Counted from the first letter of the stretch, positions 1 through 13,500 are shown. The stretch: 64,000 bases of DNA from Rhyacophila brunnea (GCA_022495005.1 JAGYXB010000106.1:124001-188000), one strand, 5' to 3'. The notes: generated from the sequence alone by a model not told the origin. Numbers and translations: made by a program.

Positions 1-678
1 CATTTTTTCAAAGAATGACACATATCATCAAATAACTCGATAGCGACTAATTATCCACAAAAAATTACTAGTAATTATGAAAGTTCACTATATTGTTATA
101 TGAAATTAGATGTATTGTGGTTTAGAAATTATTTTTATTGTCTATATTATGTAAATCAAAAAGGGTCCAAATTATACAATTTGAGGTTAGATTCTCGATA
201 TGCCACTCAATAATTTTGTATTATTTTACTATAACACATACAATTTATAGGTGAAATACAAAAAACTATATATTTTTATGTATAGTATAAATGTACATAC
301 TTTGTTTTCAGTAAACAAGTCACAATTTTCGAAAAACAAGAACTTAAAAACACTGTTGATGAAAAACTGGCAGCTATCATGTCGCTAAATGGACACCGGT
401 CAGATAACTGACCAGGACACATTTTTCGTAATCTACTCAATATGTGCAAACTTCAGGGCGATTGGTCAGATTCAAGACCTCTGTGCGTTATCTGAGAATG
501 ATTAAAACCCATAAGGGTGATTATAACTTGTAAAATTATAGAAATATAGACCTTAATGTTGCCGGTCTCAAAACTATCCGTTTTTCGCTTATGACCTATA
601 AAGGGTAAATAACATTTTTTTAAAGTGTTGCCGTATTTTTCTATACTAAAAAAAGTATATTACCACACGGAACAATTC
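1..678 (-). mobile_element. piggyBac-like element, end region (cut by window start)
   Basis: This block is the reverse complement of 14027-14705, differing at only a few percent of positions by eye. The element end is the motif TGACCTATAAAGGG at 592-605, the complement of the CCCTTTAT-type terminal repeat of the second copy. The element runs leftward out of the window, so its transposase region is not visible. Matching DNA continues about 70 bp outside the terminal repeat (606-678), as it does beside the other copy. A palindrome sits at 396-415. No open frame lies in this part; it corresponds to the non-coding 5' region of the second copy. Confidence 0.75.
396..415. repeat. Subterminal palindrome of piggyBac-like copy 1
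   Basis: The segment reads CCGGTCAG, a four-base spacer, then CTGACCAG, a near-perfect inverted repeat. It lies about 190 bp inside the element end. The same motif occurs near both ends of the second copy, so it is probably a transposase-binding or end-defining site; that role is inferred. Confidence 0.6.
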
Positions 679-3203
679 TTGTTTTGAATCCTTCAACATT
701 GTAGTATTTTTGGCTGTAGACATCACCTACTATGTATTTTTTTGGGAAATCAAAATTATAGAATTAAAAATTATAGGTAAGTAAGTAACCTATCTTAAAC
801 ATTCCGTTAGAAAATATCGATAAAAAGAAACACCATATTGAAAAGGTACATACCCAGTTGGGAACTTTGCCTTTATACAGATATATTAAAAATAATTAGA
901 AGGAGTAGGTAATATAGCGAAAAAAGATTAACCCGCTCACTCTCTGTATAGCATATCAAAGTAGAGCTTTTAAATCAGAAGATTATATTGTTGGGTAAAA
1001 CAGGGTTGACAACTATACGAAAATGAAGTTCGGTTCAAATTTATCTCAATTTTCAAAGCATTTTTATGACCTTAAAATAATGATATAAATATTGTATTAT
1101 GTTAATGTTATTTGCATGTTTATAAACTTTAAATATAATGCGAAAAATACCGCCTGCTTTCGTTAAATAGTAAATGTTTAAAAGATAAATGAAAGAACGG
1201 AAAATGATAAAATTACGATAATTTCTGGTAAATGAATTATTTTAGATAGGTAAATTATTTAGTAACTAGCATACTTACATTTAAAAATAAAGAGTTGGAA
1301 ATGTTGGAATCAAATAAACGAATACAAATTTTTGCGAAATAAATTTTGACCCATAGTAGAAAGAAGACCAGTTTTCACATGTATTTGATATTAGCTTATT
1401 AATGCGATGTTCGTACTTCGCAGGGAAGTCAGTGGAAAATGGAAGCTTTGTATGACGTGTTCTAATATTTAGTTTTTGGATATAAAAGTAACAATCACAA
1501 GTTATTATTTATAACAATACAGTTACAAATAATTAAATTACACACGAATTGTAACGTACATATCATTATGTCCTTTTAAATTTCGCGATACAATAAACAT
1601 ATAAAATATAATAATATGTTAAACTGATTAAATTTGATTAAAGATAATTACCATAGGAGATAAATGGCGAAAATTGTTGGCAGATTTTATACTAATGTAT
1701 AAATCGAACTCAATATCTTTATAACGTAAATATATTTTTTAAAACTTCAAACGGAATTTCCCATGCTGTCAAAAAAGACAAACAAATGACGCAAACGGTT
1801 AAAAACGAAAGACTTGCCTTTATTCACATTTTAACGATAAAAAACCCGCAGGCTTATCTGTCACTCTTGTAAGTCGTCAATCACCTTTCTTATACTAAAT
1901 GCCACGATAACGACCGAGCCTTTAGTCTTTATAGAGATAGATGTCGTTCGAAAATGTAATTTTGTATTGATTTCCTCAAAGCGTACCACGAAAATATGAC
2001 AGATCGATCGATTATAACTAATTTATAGTTTCCGTAAAATTGAATAATTATGAAAGTATATTGAATATAAAATATCACTCTACAGTTTTGAGATAGAAAT
2101 AAAATTAAGTTATGAACGACAACACGTAAAGTTAAATATCTGTCATCGTTATCACAAAAGGAAAAAAAGATAACTTTAAGAAATATTCTTTAAAAATGGT
2201 GATTTCCATGAAATATTAAAATAATAAAGAGCCAATGTTACCGGGAAACCGTATCTCCGGCCTGTGAAACATTTTTAATAATGCGATGAAAAATATATTT
2301 CAAAGCATTACGGCGTAAAGCGAACGTTCGCATATTATATAGTTTTAGGTTGGTAAGAACCAGAAATTTTAAAATAAGAACGTTATCGTTTTGAAATAAA
2401 GAAGATACATAGTACCATCGTATTTTCTACCATTATAGGTTTAGTAGGGACGAGTGGAGCTAGGTCAGGTCGTATAATATTGGATAACTATGAGGTAACT
2501 ACCAAAGTTGTGCTGTTAAAACGTGGCAGGGTGTTGGAATCGATATAAGGGTCTTGCGAAAGCCAGCGAGCGCTCTAGCTTAAGTAGTTATTGGGTCGGT
2601 AAACTGCGATATTTTGGGACAACGATACAGTTTCGGCAGATATTGTTGTAAAGGTTGAATTTTATGACGGCCGAAGTAAAATGACGCAACGAAATATATT
2701 CATGTTCGATATTATGACATTTTGCTTTTCCAATCGCACGTACCTACCCAAAATCCGATGGGGGAAAACTTTCAGAAATGAAAAAAAAGAAAAATCTACA
2801 CTCATAAATACTATTTACGCTACCCACGTCACAAATATATTTTTATGAATAAAAAGTAGCTACCTTGGGTATACCTATATACCTAAAACACATATTTTTG
2901 TGGATTTTTGCGGCCTTGGCATATGTAAATTGACGGGTTCTTTTGGATACATATTATATGTGAATATGAGAATACACCTAGCAGTCATAGCATAGCTAAT
3001 GTTGTATGAAAAGTACAATAAATGTTATTTGAAATATAATAAGCTGAATAAATGCAAACATGATAGAATTAGGCGCAGCGTTAAGTGGATATTGTAACTT
3101 GAAGCTTTTGTTTTACTATAATCAAATAACCATTGATTATGTACTAATGAAAAAATAAAAGCGACCCAGTCAACTACCCTATCCATGGAAATCTGGGCCT
3201 GTT
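679..3203. other. AT-rich DNA, no feature recognised
   Basis: No open frame longer than 60 codons, tRNA-like fold or clear terminal-repeat pair was seen. A slightly less AT-rich patch at about 2440-2680 has no coding sign on either strand. Confidence 0.5.
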
Positions 3204-3207
3204 ATGT

Positions 3208-3453
3208 CGATGGTTTAGTGCACAGATATTGTATGTCCAGTTTAGTATGTTTTGGGAAAATCGAACTTTAAAATTTGAGATGCATGAGACATGGACATAT
3301 TGTGTATGTGAATGATACAGTATCTTCTAAAATATCCTATTTGGACGTACAATATTTTTACAGCATAAAGATATGATACAGACGAACATTTTGTGTATGT
3401 TAACTCAATTTCGACAAAAACTGGACATACAATATCTGTGCACTAAACCATCG
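3208..3453. mobile_element. MITE with ~36-bp near-perfect TIRs, ATGT target duplication
   Basis: The sequence starting CGATGGTTTAGTGCACAG at 3208 is repeated in inverted orientation ending at 3453, giving roughly 36 bp of matching terminal repeat. The copies are flanked by the four-base repeat ATGT (3204-3207 and 3454-3457). The 246-bp element has no coding capacity. A four-base duplication with these ends does not point me to a named superfamily. The near-perfect TIRs suggest a young insertion. Confidence 0.8.
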
Positions 3454-3515
3454 ATGTATAGGTACCTACCATGGTTACAACTAAATACCTCTATTATTAT
3501 ATTATTATAATATAT

Positions 3516-3946
3516 CAGTGGCGAAGGGTTACTTTTGGAAAGAGATCAGAAAAAAGAGCACACCTGTCAGGTACACTTACGGGAAACAAGAAGATAATAC
3601 GTTAATACTACCCATGAATAGGTACACACTAATGACAACGACACACTAATTCGATAAAATCTCAATTGCTCACTGACGATATAAAATTGAGCGATGAGTT
3701 TTAATTATGTATTTTTCTAAACAATTTATACATATCAAAAATCACTGGATAAAATCATTTTTAAAAAAAAAAATCTATATTTATAGGAGATTGAATGCCC
3801 TGGGTTTTTTAAAATTATCGTTTTATTAATTATTTTGGGGAAAGCTGCATTCGTTGACAATAATATTATGCGCAAAAGTTTTAGGCTTCGCCTTTGGAGC
3901 CTGCCATATTGCACACATTGCGGTAGACGGGCTGAGGTTACGTGAG
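3516..3946 (+). mobile_element. Non-autonomous hAT-type element, 3'-truncated copy
   Basis: It begins CAGTGGCGAAGGGT, a hAT-style terminal repeat, and is collinear with the reverse complement of 27268-27663, including a shared GCGCAAA stretch and a GCTGAGGT(T/C)ACGTGA block near its right edge. Homology stops near 3946, so the other terminal repeat present at 27023 is missing. It carries no transposase frame. Confidence 0.7.
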
Positions 3947-6900
3947 GTAAAGTCTATATATAAAAATGAGCATTCATCGTTGAAAAAACCTATACAATAG
4001 TTAAAAATAGATGGCTGTGCTGTGCTGTGCCATATTTTATTTAACCTTCCTGTATATATTTATAATACATTCCTACATATACGACAGTCATTGGCAAATG
4101 TGTATGTAGTATGGAGTGTTCGCCATTGCAATATATATATATATAAATATTATATACTTCTACTATTTTTAACACTACAACATGCCTATAGCGCCAATGA
4201 CGGTAGTGTAGTTAGTAATAGAAGTGAAACAATCAGAAACATATATTGTGACCTCGCCGGGAATCGAACACATAGCGAAATACATAATATGTAGTTAAAA
4301 AATTAACTCATTACTGCATTAATAAAGTGTTATCATGGCAGATTTTCCACCATGTCTTCGACCTATTCTATGGTTCTATTCTATTAGTGTCCTATATAGT
4401 GTCCATTTTAAGATTGAGATTTTGAATGGTAGAGTAAGTGGAATATGGCGAAACTCATTACCACGTTTTTCTTAGCTCGTATTCTTGTTTGTCCGGTGGT
4501 TGTTTATCTAGTACAAATCTTACAATCAATTTTTAACTAACTTTCCGACTAGCTAGACATTTTAGAATATATCAGAACACGACGACAATGCATTCTTTTA
4601 ATACTTTTAGCCATCTTTAAGCAGAATTGCATTCATTTTCAGTTAATTCTGTTTTGAATGGAAAGTTATTTCGGAAAAAAATTCGTAAAAAGTAAAACAC
4701 TACTATTGGTAGCTAAGGGGGTCCTAGCAACTAAATTATTAATATATACGTGCGTTACTATGGAAATCAATATGAAATGTCAAAACGACATTTCAGTATT
4801 CTATAATATTTATTCAGTATTTATATCAAGTACAAAAAAAAAGTATTTATTAATACATAGAATTGTCAAGTTTATATGATTCAACAGAAAATTTAAAAAC
4901 GTGGTATATAAAAAGTTCTTTTTATCTTGTAATTATTATTTATAGAAACAGCTTGATCTCTAGTTTAATGTTAAAACTCTTACAATTATGTCGGTAATTC
5001 ACGGCATATTTAGTAAAACAGTTTACGCCATCGTCATTGGTTATACTAAGTGATTTATGAGAGAATTTAGCCTTTGATCTTGTATACTTATTGTATTCGA
5101 TTGTTGAAATTAATATTCTCATTGTATTTTATAGGTTAATAATGCCTAAACAAAAAAACAAAAGAAAATAACACAACAAAAATGACGACGAGACTTCGAT
5201 CGCCGCCATTATTGCAAAAAATGGGTTATGTTATAAAACAGCTTCAAACTATTTTTCACGTTGCACGTACTTCGTTAATCAGATTTGCAAAGAATGTAAA
5301 ATAATTGTATGTTGTGTAGTTTGTCAGAATTGGGGTCAAGAGGTTTGTTCTAATGCTGAATTGATGCTTTATTTGCGAATACTATTGGTATTCATATTTT
5401 TACTGGATTATATAGATACCTACTACCTGAAGTAGGTACCTACTATTCTACATTACCTTCATTATGAAGATGAAGGTATTGTGGATTTTACGCATTTTTT
5501 AAATTTAATTGGAAATAAAATAAAGTTTATATTATACACTATTCATTGTTTTACTACATGGACCCAATTGATTTACCGAGAGTATAAATGTTTCAGATAT
5601 ATTGAAGTAGGTACATACTATAAATTTGGGTACTGGAGTAAAAAATATAAGGGTGTTCCACAATCCTTGCATTTACCATATTTTATTATACACGTGACAT
5701 AAAATGAAAAATTAAAAAGGGGAAATTTAATGCGTATGCGTATTTGTTGAGTGATGAAAGAGTTATTAAAAATAATAATTGACCTCGCTTACGTTATTCG
5801 GTAAGGATTAAAAAATGCGGATAAAAATAATTCGTTGTGGGAGTATATTTTCCGGTGTTTATTTATATTAGTAGAAAGCAGGATTTGCAAAAACAAAACA
5901 AAAAAAAACCGCAAACCGAAATTTTATACAAAAACCTTTTTATATGGAAAAAATATAATATATACATATAAAGCAGCCGTCAAAAATAAACAGTACCCTT
6001 TACAATAGGCAAAAAAAGCAAACACAGAGACCCTAAAAAAACAGGCAGGATCGCAAAGATTAAAGGCCTGCGTTGGATTTTCATTAAATTGGCGGGAAGG
6101 GGGTGACGAACGAGCAGCGATCAAGAAACCCTGACAAGTGGAAGGACACGATCCCTAGCCCGGAGGCAAGGACATCTCTGCGACGATTATAAGAAAACAG
6201 CTACTAATGGCGTCTGTTGTGCGCACGGAAGCTGGAGGTTTATAGCCGCCATATAGTACTCGACAGAGATGATTGCAGTAATTAATTTTAGTGCTTATAC
6301 GTAGAGAAAACGGCATAAAGAGAATTAGTTTTTGACAACATCTCAGCCGTTTATATACATAATACTCAACGACAAAGACACCCATTCGGTATATTATCGA
6401 GCTGCAGTGAAACAATAAAAAAATATTAAATTAGAAAAAAATCTTCATCGAATAAAAGATGGAAAGAAATATGTATCAATTTTGTCAATAGATAATCAAC
6501 TGAATTGTAAATTTTATAAGAATCAATCAATGAATTTAAATTCGTATTTGCTTACAGTGTGATGTGATTATAATATAACATAAGCATGAACATCATATAC
6601 CAATACAACACCCAATAGCAACAAAACGGGTTGTTTTATTGAGAGTATTATAATAAACATGTATGGTTATCTAATTATTGGAATTGATATAGTTCTGATG
6701 AAATGTGGATTCTAAAAATCTTAATTTACACTGGGTCTAAATTTAACCTTTCTATTATATCGCTAATAAATTCCATTCCGTATTGTGCCTGTCACATTGC
6801 GTTACAGTACTAGTTATTTTTGATGGTATGGCGTTATTTTACATAGGGAATACCGGTTTCGGCAACATACGTAGAGTTATAAATATGCCATGATCAATGA

Positions 6901-8562
6901 TTTCTATTTATTTTGTCGATAACTCTGAGACAAGGCTTAATTCTCGAGTGTGGAGATAACTTTAAACACGTGTTAAAAATATGTTATGTTCAATAATTGA
7001 ATGCTTTAAAGTTTGAGTCGTAAACGAAACGCGCATTCAATATGGTAATATTTGAGGATATTCCGAAGGCTTTGTATTTCTTACAAAGTCATAAAGCAAA
7101 TCTCCCCTAAAAAGCTTAGTCTATGGCATATGGTTTCACAGTTCTATTATTAACCTGTTCCGTGACTCTAACAATAACTAAGATATTGAGAAAATATAGC
7201 TAAGATATTAAATGAAATGTGAAATATTTAAGGAACTTCTGGAATGTGATTTGACATCATAAAATGAGAAATCTTATTAACGTATATTAATCATATTTCT
7301 GAATTTGTATTAATTATTTATATATTGGTGAAACGGAATTATTAATTATGTAAATGTTAAAATTTTATTATTTTAAGAAAAAACAGAATTGATAAAATAA
7401 TGCTGAGAACGAAGAAATCTAGAAATGATGAAAAAACATCACTTCGACACAGCGTTTATAGAAAGACAGAGTTTAATTCCGAAAATCATTGTGAAAAAAG
7501 CGACATTTAGAGGCGGGGGAGGATCGCACAACTTTTAATTCCGTTGGGTCGGGATAATTTTAGCCAAAAATACCTTCGAAAAGATAACACGGACAAGAGA
7601 GAATTGATTATAATTATTAATCAATCTCCGTCGTCATCTTTTCATTATTTTTCTTCGCGAATTTGTGATTGATGGCCTCTGGAAAGAAAAATAAAGTTAT
7701 CTTTGTTTATTCTTTCTTCGTAACGAAAACTTTCTATTTGCTATCGGCGATATCTTGCGAAATAAAATGTATTAAACATTGTATTTTGCCAACTCACCCC
7801 ACGGATACCAACGTTTCAAGTTGTGCAAAAAAATCGTTTTCAATGAAATTATTGTTTGAGAAAAATATATGAAATATTTCTTTCCATTGAATGCGAATTC
7901 GGAACTTTTTCACGAACAATATGAGACATCTCATTCGTTAAATTTAATACTGAATAGGGAAATACGGGATTTTAATAAATCAGAAGCTCAGCAAACCATT
8001 GTAGGATGTAGTCTCCCGCAGACATCTTCACAATTTTTATCGACCCTTGAGCGAACATTTAATACAAAGTAGGTACTGACCAAGTACTTACTTTCTTTGA
8101 ATTATTTTAACTAAAACTAGAGGAAATCATATGAATATTTTTTGACAACATTCAGTTCATTGCACGGGTTCTAAAAAGCTTTTTGTCTGGTTTAATTAGC
8201 ACCCAAAGAAAAATATTATTTTATACGTTGGGTGTATTGAAAGATGGCGGTGTTTTAAAGTTGGGTATGTATTTGGTTCGTGCGTACGACATACAGTCGA
8301 CTTTTCTCAATTGTACGTCTTAAAAATAACAATAACACATTCAATATTTAGGGTTGATCTTTGTAATATCTGCACATTTAATAACAACCTATGAAATTAA
8401 TGTTGATAAACACAGTTTAAAGTTATAACCATTTAATATTTTCGTTTTCATATATTTGGGCTCCCTACAACAGATAAACTTCTACAAAGTCTTATGAGCT
8501 TACTAACTAACTAGCTGTCATAATAGAACATATAAGTAGTATGCGTACATTATAAAGCATGA
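3947..8562. other. AT-rich DNA with minor repeats
   Basis: Small items only: a CTGTG-type short repeat at about 4014-4030, an AT dinucleotide tract near 4128-4150, and two small hairpins at about 5422-5475. The patch 6060-6260 is less AT-rich but not convincingly coding. Open frames of 60-90 codons at 4022, 4658, 5481, 5924, 6155, 7669 and 7869 have low-complexity products and no recognisable domain. Confidence 0.5.
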
Positions 8563-8570
8563 ACGGTCAC

Positions 8571-9197
8571 CAGTGACGTCCCGTGGGGGTAGGCAGATTG
8601 AGCGTCGTTCGGGGGCGGCAGTTACTTGGAGGGCGGCAAATCGAGGAGAATCATTTCGGATATATAGAAATAGGTACCTATACTACTTAGTAATAACAAA
8701 AATATATTTTCATTAAAATATTCAGCTTACTAAGTTTAACAGGACTATATTTTTTTTGTCGGCTCGCGATGTCTAATTTGCTCGGTTGTCATTGGACGTC
8801 ACGTCCTTGATGACCAGCAATGGGACATGTGCAGATTTGCGAATTATATTTGAATTATAGGTAGGTACATAATTACCTAATAAATTTATCCAAATATTTT
8901 TGCCGAGTTTTGAAAGTTGTCAGGTGTATTTTTAAATGAATCTGACACCGTGGACTCGCAATATTGTCTATTGAAGTATAGATGGCATTTAAATAAGATT
9001 TAGTGGTACACTTATAATTGTTTTTTTTCTATGTGCTTTTATGGATACCTCGCATAGTATATAATTTGTTAGTAATGTATCCATACAACACATTACTTAG
9101 ATATTGAAGTCATGAAAGGATGATAAAAAATACTGTAAAAAATGGGGCGGCATTTTGGTATTGCCTAGGGGCGGCATTTTGTCTAGGGACGTCACTG
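8571..9197. mobile_element. Non-autonomous hAT element with exact 8-bp TSD
   Basis: The left end is CAGTGACGTCCC at 8571 and the right end, read inverted, is CAGTGACGTCCC ending at 9197. The flanks carry an exact eight-base duplication, ACGGTCAC, at 8563-8570 and 9198-9205. CAGTG-type ends plus an 8-bp duplication are diagnostic of the hAT superfamily. The 627-bp interior has two GGCGGCATTTT blocks close to the right end and no open frame, so it would depend on a transposase from elsewhere. Confidence 0.88.
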
Positions 9198-9205
9198 ACG
9201 GTCAC

Positions 9206-10127
9206 TGATTCGAATCTAGTAACTGTACCTACTATTCACATAACGTTTCTCCAATCAATACGTTTATTTGAATAGAGGGCATGGGTCAAGGGAGGGGTTG
9301 AGCGAATCGCTAAAAACTGATTATCGAAAAAAAGTATTTAAAATTACAATATAATAATAAAAGAGGTTGTAACGGAAACGGAAACAATTTAAGTACATAG
9401 AATAAATAATAATGAATGATAAAAGACAATGAGAAATATCTGGTATAATGTAATATTTGAGAATTTGTGTGGTATAAACTTAAGAATGATAGTATTTTCT
9501 GCAATATATCATCATGTAACGACCCGGTTGCTGGAAATTTTATGGTCCGGAAGGCATCTACGGACGAAGCCATATTTTCTATGGCTCTATTTTTATGAGG
9601 TGAGAGAATTGCGATAAAAGAGATATCAAATAACATTGTTTAAATTTATAAGTGGCAATAAATGGCAAAAAGATGAGTGTTATCTCTAGTGGCGGTTTCA
9701 CTTTGTGGCCAGAGACTGGGTAGGCGGCTTTCAGTTAAAAACTTAGACGAGACCGCATTTATAATATTATTCAACGAGCGCAAGTTAAATGTATCGCTTT
9801 TACTGTAGGTATCTTTCGCGCCGCGTTACTGAATTTTGGGTTGGTGATATTCAACGAAGCCACTTAGAACGTAACCGAGACCCGGGTCTCACTTTAATAT
9901 TAATTAACCAAATGTGGTCTCCTGACAGTTCATAGCTTATTTGAAGGTATCTAATACAATTAAAACAAGAAATATGATAAAATACAAATAACTATCAATA
10001 TAATATAACAATTGGGTGAAGTTCGGTAGTTTTTACAGAAAATAAGTCATCTAACGTTGCAATAGGCTTAATGTAACTGAAATCGGTAATACGACCGTGA
10101 CAATAATCATATTCGCCATGTATAATA
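9206..10127. other. Unassigned DNA with a 14-bp palindrome
   Basis: A perfect palindrome GAGACCCGGGTCTC lies at 9877-9890. Opposing frames at 9310-9636 (-) and 9429-9617 (+) overlap each other and lack recognisable domains, so I do not call genes. Confidence 0.5.
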
Positions 10128-10546
10128 GTGCCCGTACACGTGCATGGATTTACTGGCACCATTAGAGTGTAAATTAAGCTATCACTATAATAACTGTTTA
10201 CACGTAAAGTGCTGAATGTCTCGCCAATCTCATTCTACAAACGTAAGCGAGACGCGTTGTTGTCATTATATGGTGATATTTGATGAGATGTGAAAATTGG
10301 TAAACGTCAAAATGCTCTGCGGGGCGTAGTTCGCATTTCTACGGCAGGTTCGCCACTATCGTTCTACTGGGCAGGCGCTGATATCGCGCAAGTACCAACT
10401 ATCGCGTGAAAATTCAGAAGCTGCTGAACTTTTTTGATCCGTGCTTGCAACTTGCACGATAATACGTGTTTAAACTTGCATTTCATTTGTATGGTCGAGA
10501 CAATACGTACTGTCAGCAGTCAATCCATGCAAGTGTAAACGAGCAA
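10128..10546. mobile_element. TIR element, superfamily unknown
   Basis: The left end contains CATGGATTTACTG and the right end, read inverted, contains CATGGATTGACTG. Both are preceded by related CG-T-ACAC-TG motifs, giving an imperfect terminal repeat of about 28 bp. The interior is 419 bp in all and less AT-rich than its flanks. A target duplication is not clear: the flanks are TAATA and TAATT. Confidence 0.55.
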
Positions 10547-11047
10547 TAATTCTTGCGCACAAGAAAAATCGTCAGCGCATGGTTAATATTGTTCGTCTAT
10601 AAGTCTAAACCTATAACCTGAGGTATAAATAATTATAGTATTAACACTACCTATACCAGTACGAATGTGACAGAATTGAAATTTTGTAGGTGAAATAATA
10701 ACTGCTTTATCATATGAATCAAACAAAAATGTAGTCGTGGGTTCGTCATCATCGAGGGTTTGTAGTACCTTCAACGTGACGTAGGTACATTGCAGGTATT
10801 AGGGTCGTATTAAAATTATACGTGTTATATCCGAGGTTTTAATAATAATATTTTAATTTTGGTGGTGTAGATTACATAATATGTAGAGCGTTGAAGGTTT
10901 TACCAAACTGAGCAGTTTATATAAATGTATATTAAAAAAACTATTTTGAAAAAATTGTCACATCGAACAGGTCAATGACGATTTTCAAATCCTATATTAT
11001 GTAAACAAATCTTTTGTTTTTCTTTCCTTAATATCAGATATATACTT
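10547..11047. other. AT-rich DNA, no feature recognised
   Basis: One 63-codon minus-strand frame without recognisable domains; otherwise nothing seen. Confidence 0.5.
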
Positions 11048-11051
11048 TATA

Positions 11052-11435
11052 TTCGACCGTGTTTAGGAAAAAGGGCGTAACCCTCGCAGAACAAATTTTA
11101 CTGGAGGGGAAAAAAACGTTTTTTTGAATGATTTTGGATAATATTTAAAAAAAATAGGCACAGATTGGGTGCATGATGATTAATGATTTGGTATAATATC
11201 TTTTCGATCTAACAATAATTAAAGAAGTTATTACAGAAGAATCATTAAAATTGAGGGTTAATGCCTTTTTTCTTAATTAAAGCTCAATTAAAACCTGAAT
11301 TTAGATAATAATTTGGCATTTGCGGCTTACTTCCTTTTTACAGAACGTGTATTTAGTTGTAAACATTGATAATATCTAATAAAAGCACTTTTCGAAAAAT
11401 CGAGGGTTACGCCCTTTTTCCTAAACACAGTCGAA
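11052..11435. mobile_element. MITE with ~35-bp TIRs and TA/TATA flanks
   Basis: The ends are near-perfect inverted repeats. The left begins TTCGAC at 11052, continues GTGTTTAGGAAAAAGGGCG and runs to about 11086; the right mirrors it from about 11401 to 11435. Both sides abut TATA (11048-11051, 11436-11439), consistent with TA-target insertion as in mariner/Tc1-type elements. The 384-bp element has no coding capacity. Confidence 0.8.
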
Positions 11436-11439
11436 TATA

Positions 11440-13270
11440 CATAGTATATTGCAGTTATACAATATTATAAGTATCTAATATGCCTTTCTCTTTACTAAAA
11501 TATGACTGGCAAAAATATTTATAACCGCTTATGAATATTTAAAAGGTTCTACCTTCTACCAGAAATTAGTTAATAATGGATGATAACTAAGTTAAAGCTT
11601 CAGTTAATCCTTTAAAAATAAAGAAGTTAAGACAAATTCAAACTTTAAGTTTAAATACCACCGAGATTTAATTTGAAATATTATATTATTTATTACGCAA
11701 TGGATAATTTCAATAGAATTAGATGATACTCTCCCTTAAAAACAGGCATTAAGGAAGAGTTTAAAAGCCGAGAAATTTATATCCATCGCCTAAAAGTTAT
11801 AACGTACCCAAGTCAGTACACTAACTTTATTAAGCACTTAGTAACTCCAGAGGACGTTCGGCTCTCCATCACAAATAATAACCTCATCATGTTGATTTTG
11901 GTAATTCTACTTCAGCAATAAATAAGATATTTTATTACAAGACAGTAAATTAATATTACGGTCGGCCATTTCATTCGGAGGTAATTTCCATGGACAGGTA
12001 GAATTATGCGGCAGAGGCAAACGAACGGAGGATAAATAAGTGGCTTATATTATTCTGAACCACCTCAAGAGAACCCTTTCAGAAAGGTCTATTCGGTATG
12101 GTGGTAATTTATCTTGTTTTATATTTGCGAATTTGATTCAGAATCAATGTAGGTTATGTGCCAGTAGCAGTACTTAGCGTTGATAGTGGTCGTTAAATCA
12201 CAAAATACACATTTTATTTTCTATTGTTTGGTGATTGAAAAAGAAACCCAAAGAATTTGGACTCTAGATAGAACGAGTCTTATACGCATTCAGTATTAGG
12301 AATTTTGAAGGCAGTTCAATTTTTGTATTGAATGATTGCACGTGTGGTTGTACTAGTGACCGGTTCATTGTGTTCTTCTTTTATTGGCAGCCCCAAAAAT
12401 AAAATGGCGGCTTGCATTCTAGGTTGAAGTGTGTTGTTTTATTAACATAATTTACATACCTGTGACGATCAATGAGTCCCGTGACAACAAGCATTGTTAC
12501 CAAAATCCGTGACATACGAATCGATCGCGAATACATTATTTAATACATTTTTCACAAGCCGTCAGCGGTGTCACGTAGTCTAATATCGAGAATGTTTTTT
12601 TAGACATCTTTGGATAAACCATAATTTGTAACCTTCTGGACCATGTATACCAACGTATAATACTTATGCTAATATTTAATCAGAATCTTCTGGAAAATAC
12701 ATCCACCGGCTAAAAATTGTAAAACTGGAATTTTCCGGATGCATATATTATGTACTGTTTACCCGGACGTTACGTTACTGTATTATGATCTTGTCCAAGA
12801 ACAACATATAAATACATATTGAAAAAAAGATAATATTATTCGACTATATTATATAATACCACAATGGCCTTCGTTGTTACAATATTCAGTCTCCAAGCTA
12901 TGGATTTGTTTGAACAATATTAAAACAATCTACGAATCTAAGTATATATACAATATTCGTATAATAAACATATTTGCGAAGTGGGTTTTTTCGGAATATC
13001 TGAAAAAGTGTGGGTTGGAAAATTAAGGAAAGCATTTCAAAATTTTTGATAAAATGCGAAATGTTTGCAAACTGAAAAGTGTAATATTTCAGAAACACCC
13101 CCCCCCCCTCATCGCTCCACAATAATAATATTAGGCCATTTATTACCCACGGGCCTGAAAAACTGAAAATGAGCCAACCGTAGGATAGTGATCACGCATT
13201 AATTATTTACATGGCAGCGCCGTGTGTTCACCAAACATGGTTTATTATTAATACTAGAATATAAGTATCG
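11440..13270. other. AT-rich DNA, no gene recognised
   Basis: Nothing assignable apart from a run of about ten C residues near 13097 and a 74-codon minus-strand chance frame at 12898-13122. Confidence 0.5.
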
Positions 13271-13500
13271 TTTTTTTTTTTTTTTGACCATGTCCGATCC
13301 TAATAGGATCATATGGGCCTCCACAGAGTAGAGGTTTGTATTAACAGATTTTGTTTTTTACGAGAAATGGATGTCAGCCACTTGCTCAACCTATTAGGTC
13401 CATACCCTGACTCACACACAAACTGAAAAACAATATGTGTACTTGCCAGACCCAGGATTCGAACCTGAGACCCACAGCGTGATAGTCCAACGCTTATGGT
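13271..13500 (-). mobile_element. tRNA-derived SINE, 5'-truncated
   Basis: On the minus strand a tRNA-like head with a perfect B box, GGTTCGAATCC, is followed by a body shared with copies at 39713-40256 and 58529-58747. It ends in a hairpin, GATCCT-AAT-AGGATC, and an A15 tail (the T run at 13271-13285). The A-box part is missing because the head breaks off after the AAGCG motif. Retroposition by a LINE is expected. I saw no clear target duplication. Confidence 0.82.

Noticed and set aside
4220..4280. Additional tRNA-core element fragment
   Set aside because: A reversed TTCGATTCCCGGC and a CAGAAACATAT string are suggestive, but too short and without the rest of the arm.
9310..9636. 108-codon minus-strand frame as a gene
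   Set aside because: The product is low-complexity and hydrophobic at the end, has no recognisable domain, and a plus-strand frame overlaps it; chance is likelier.
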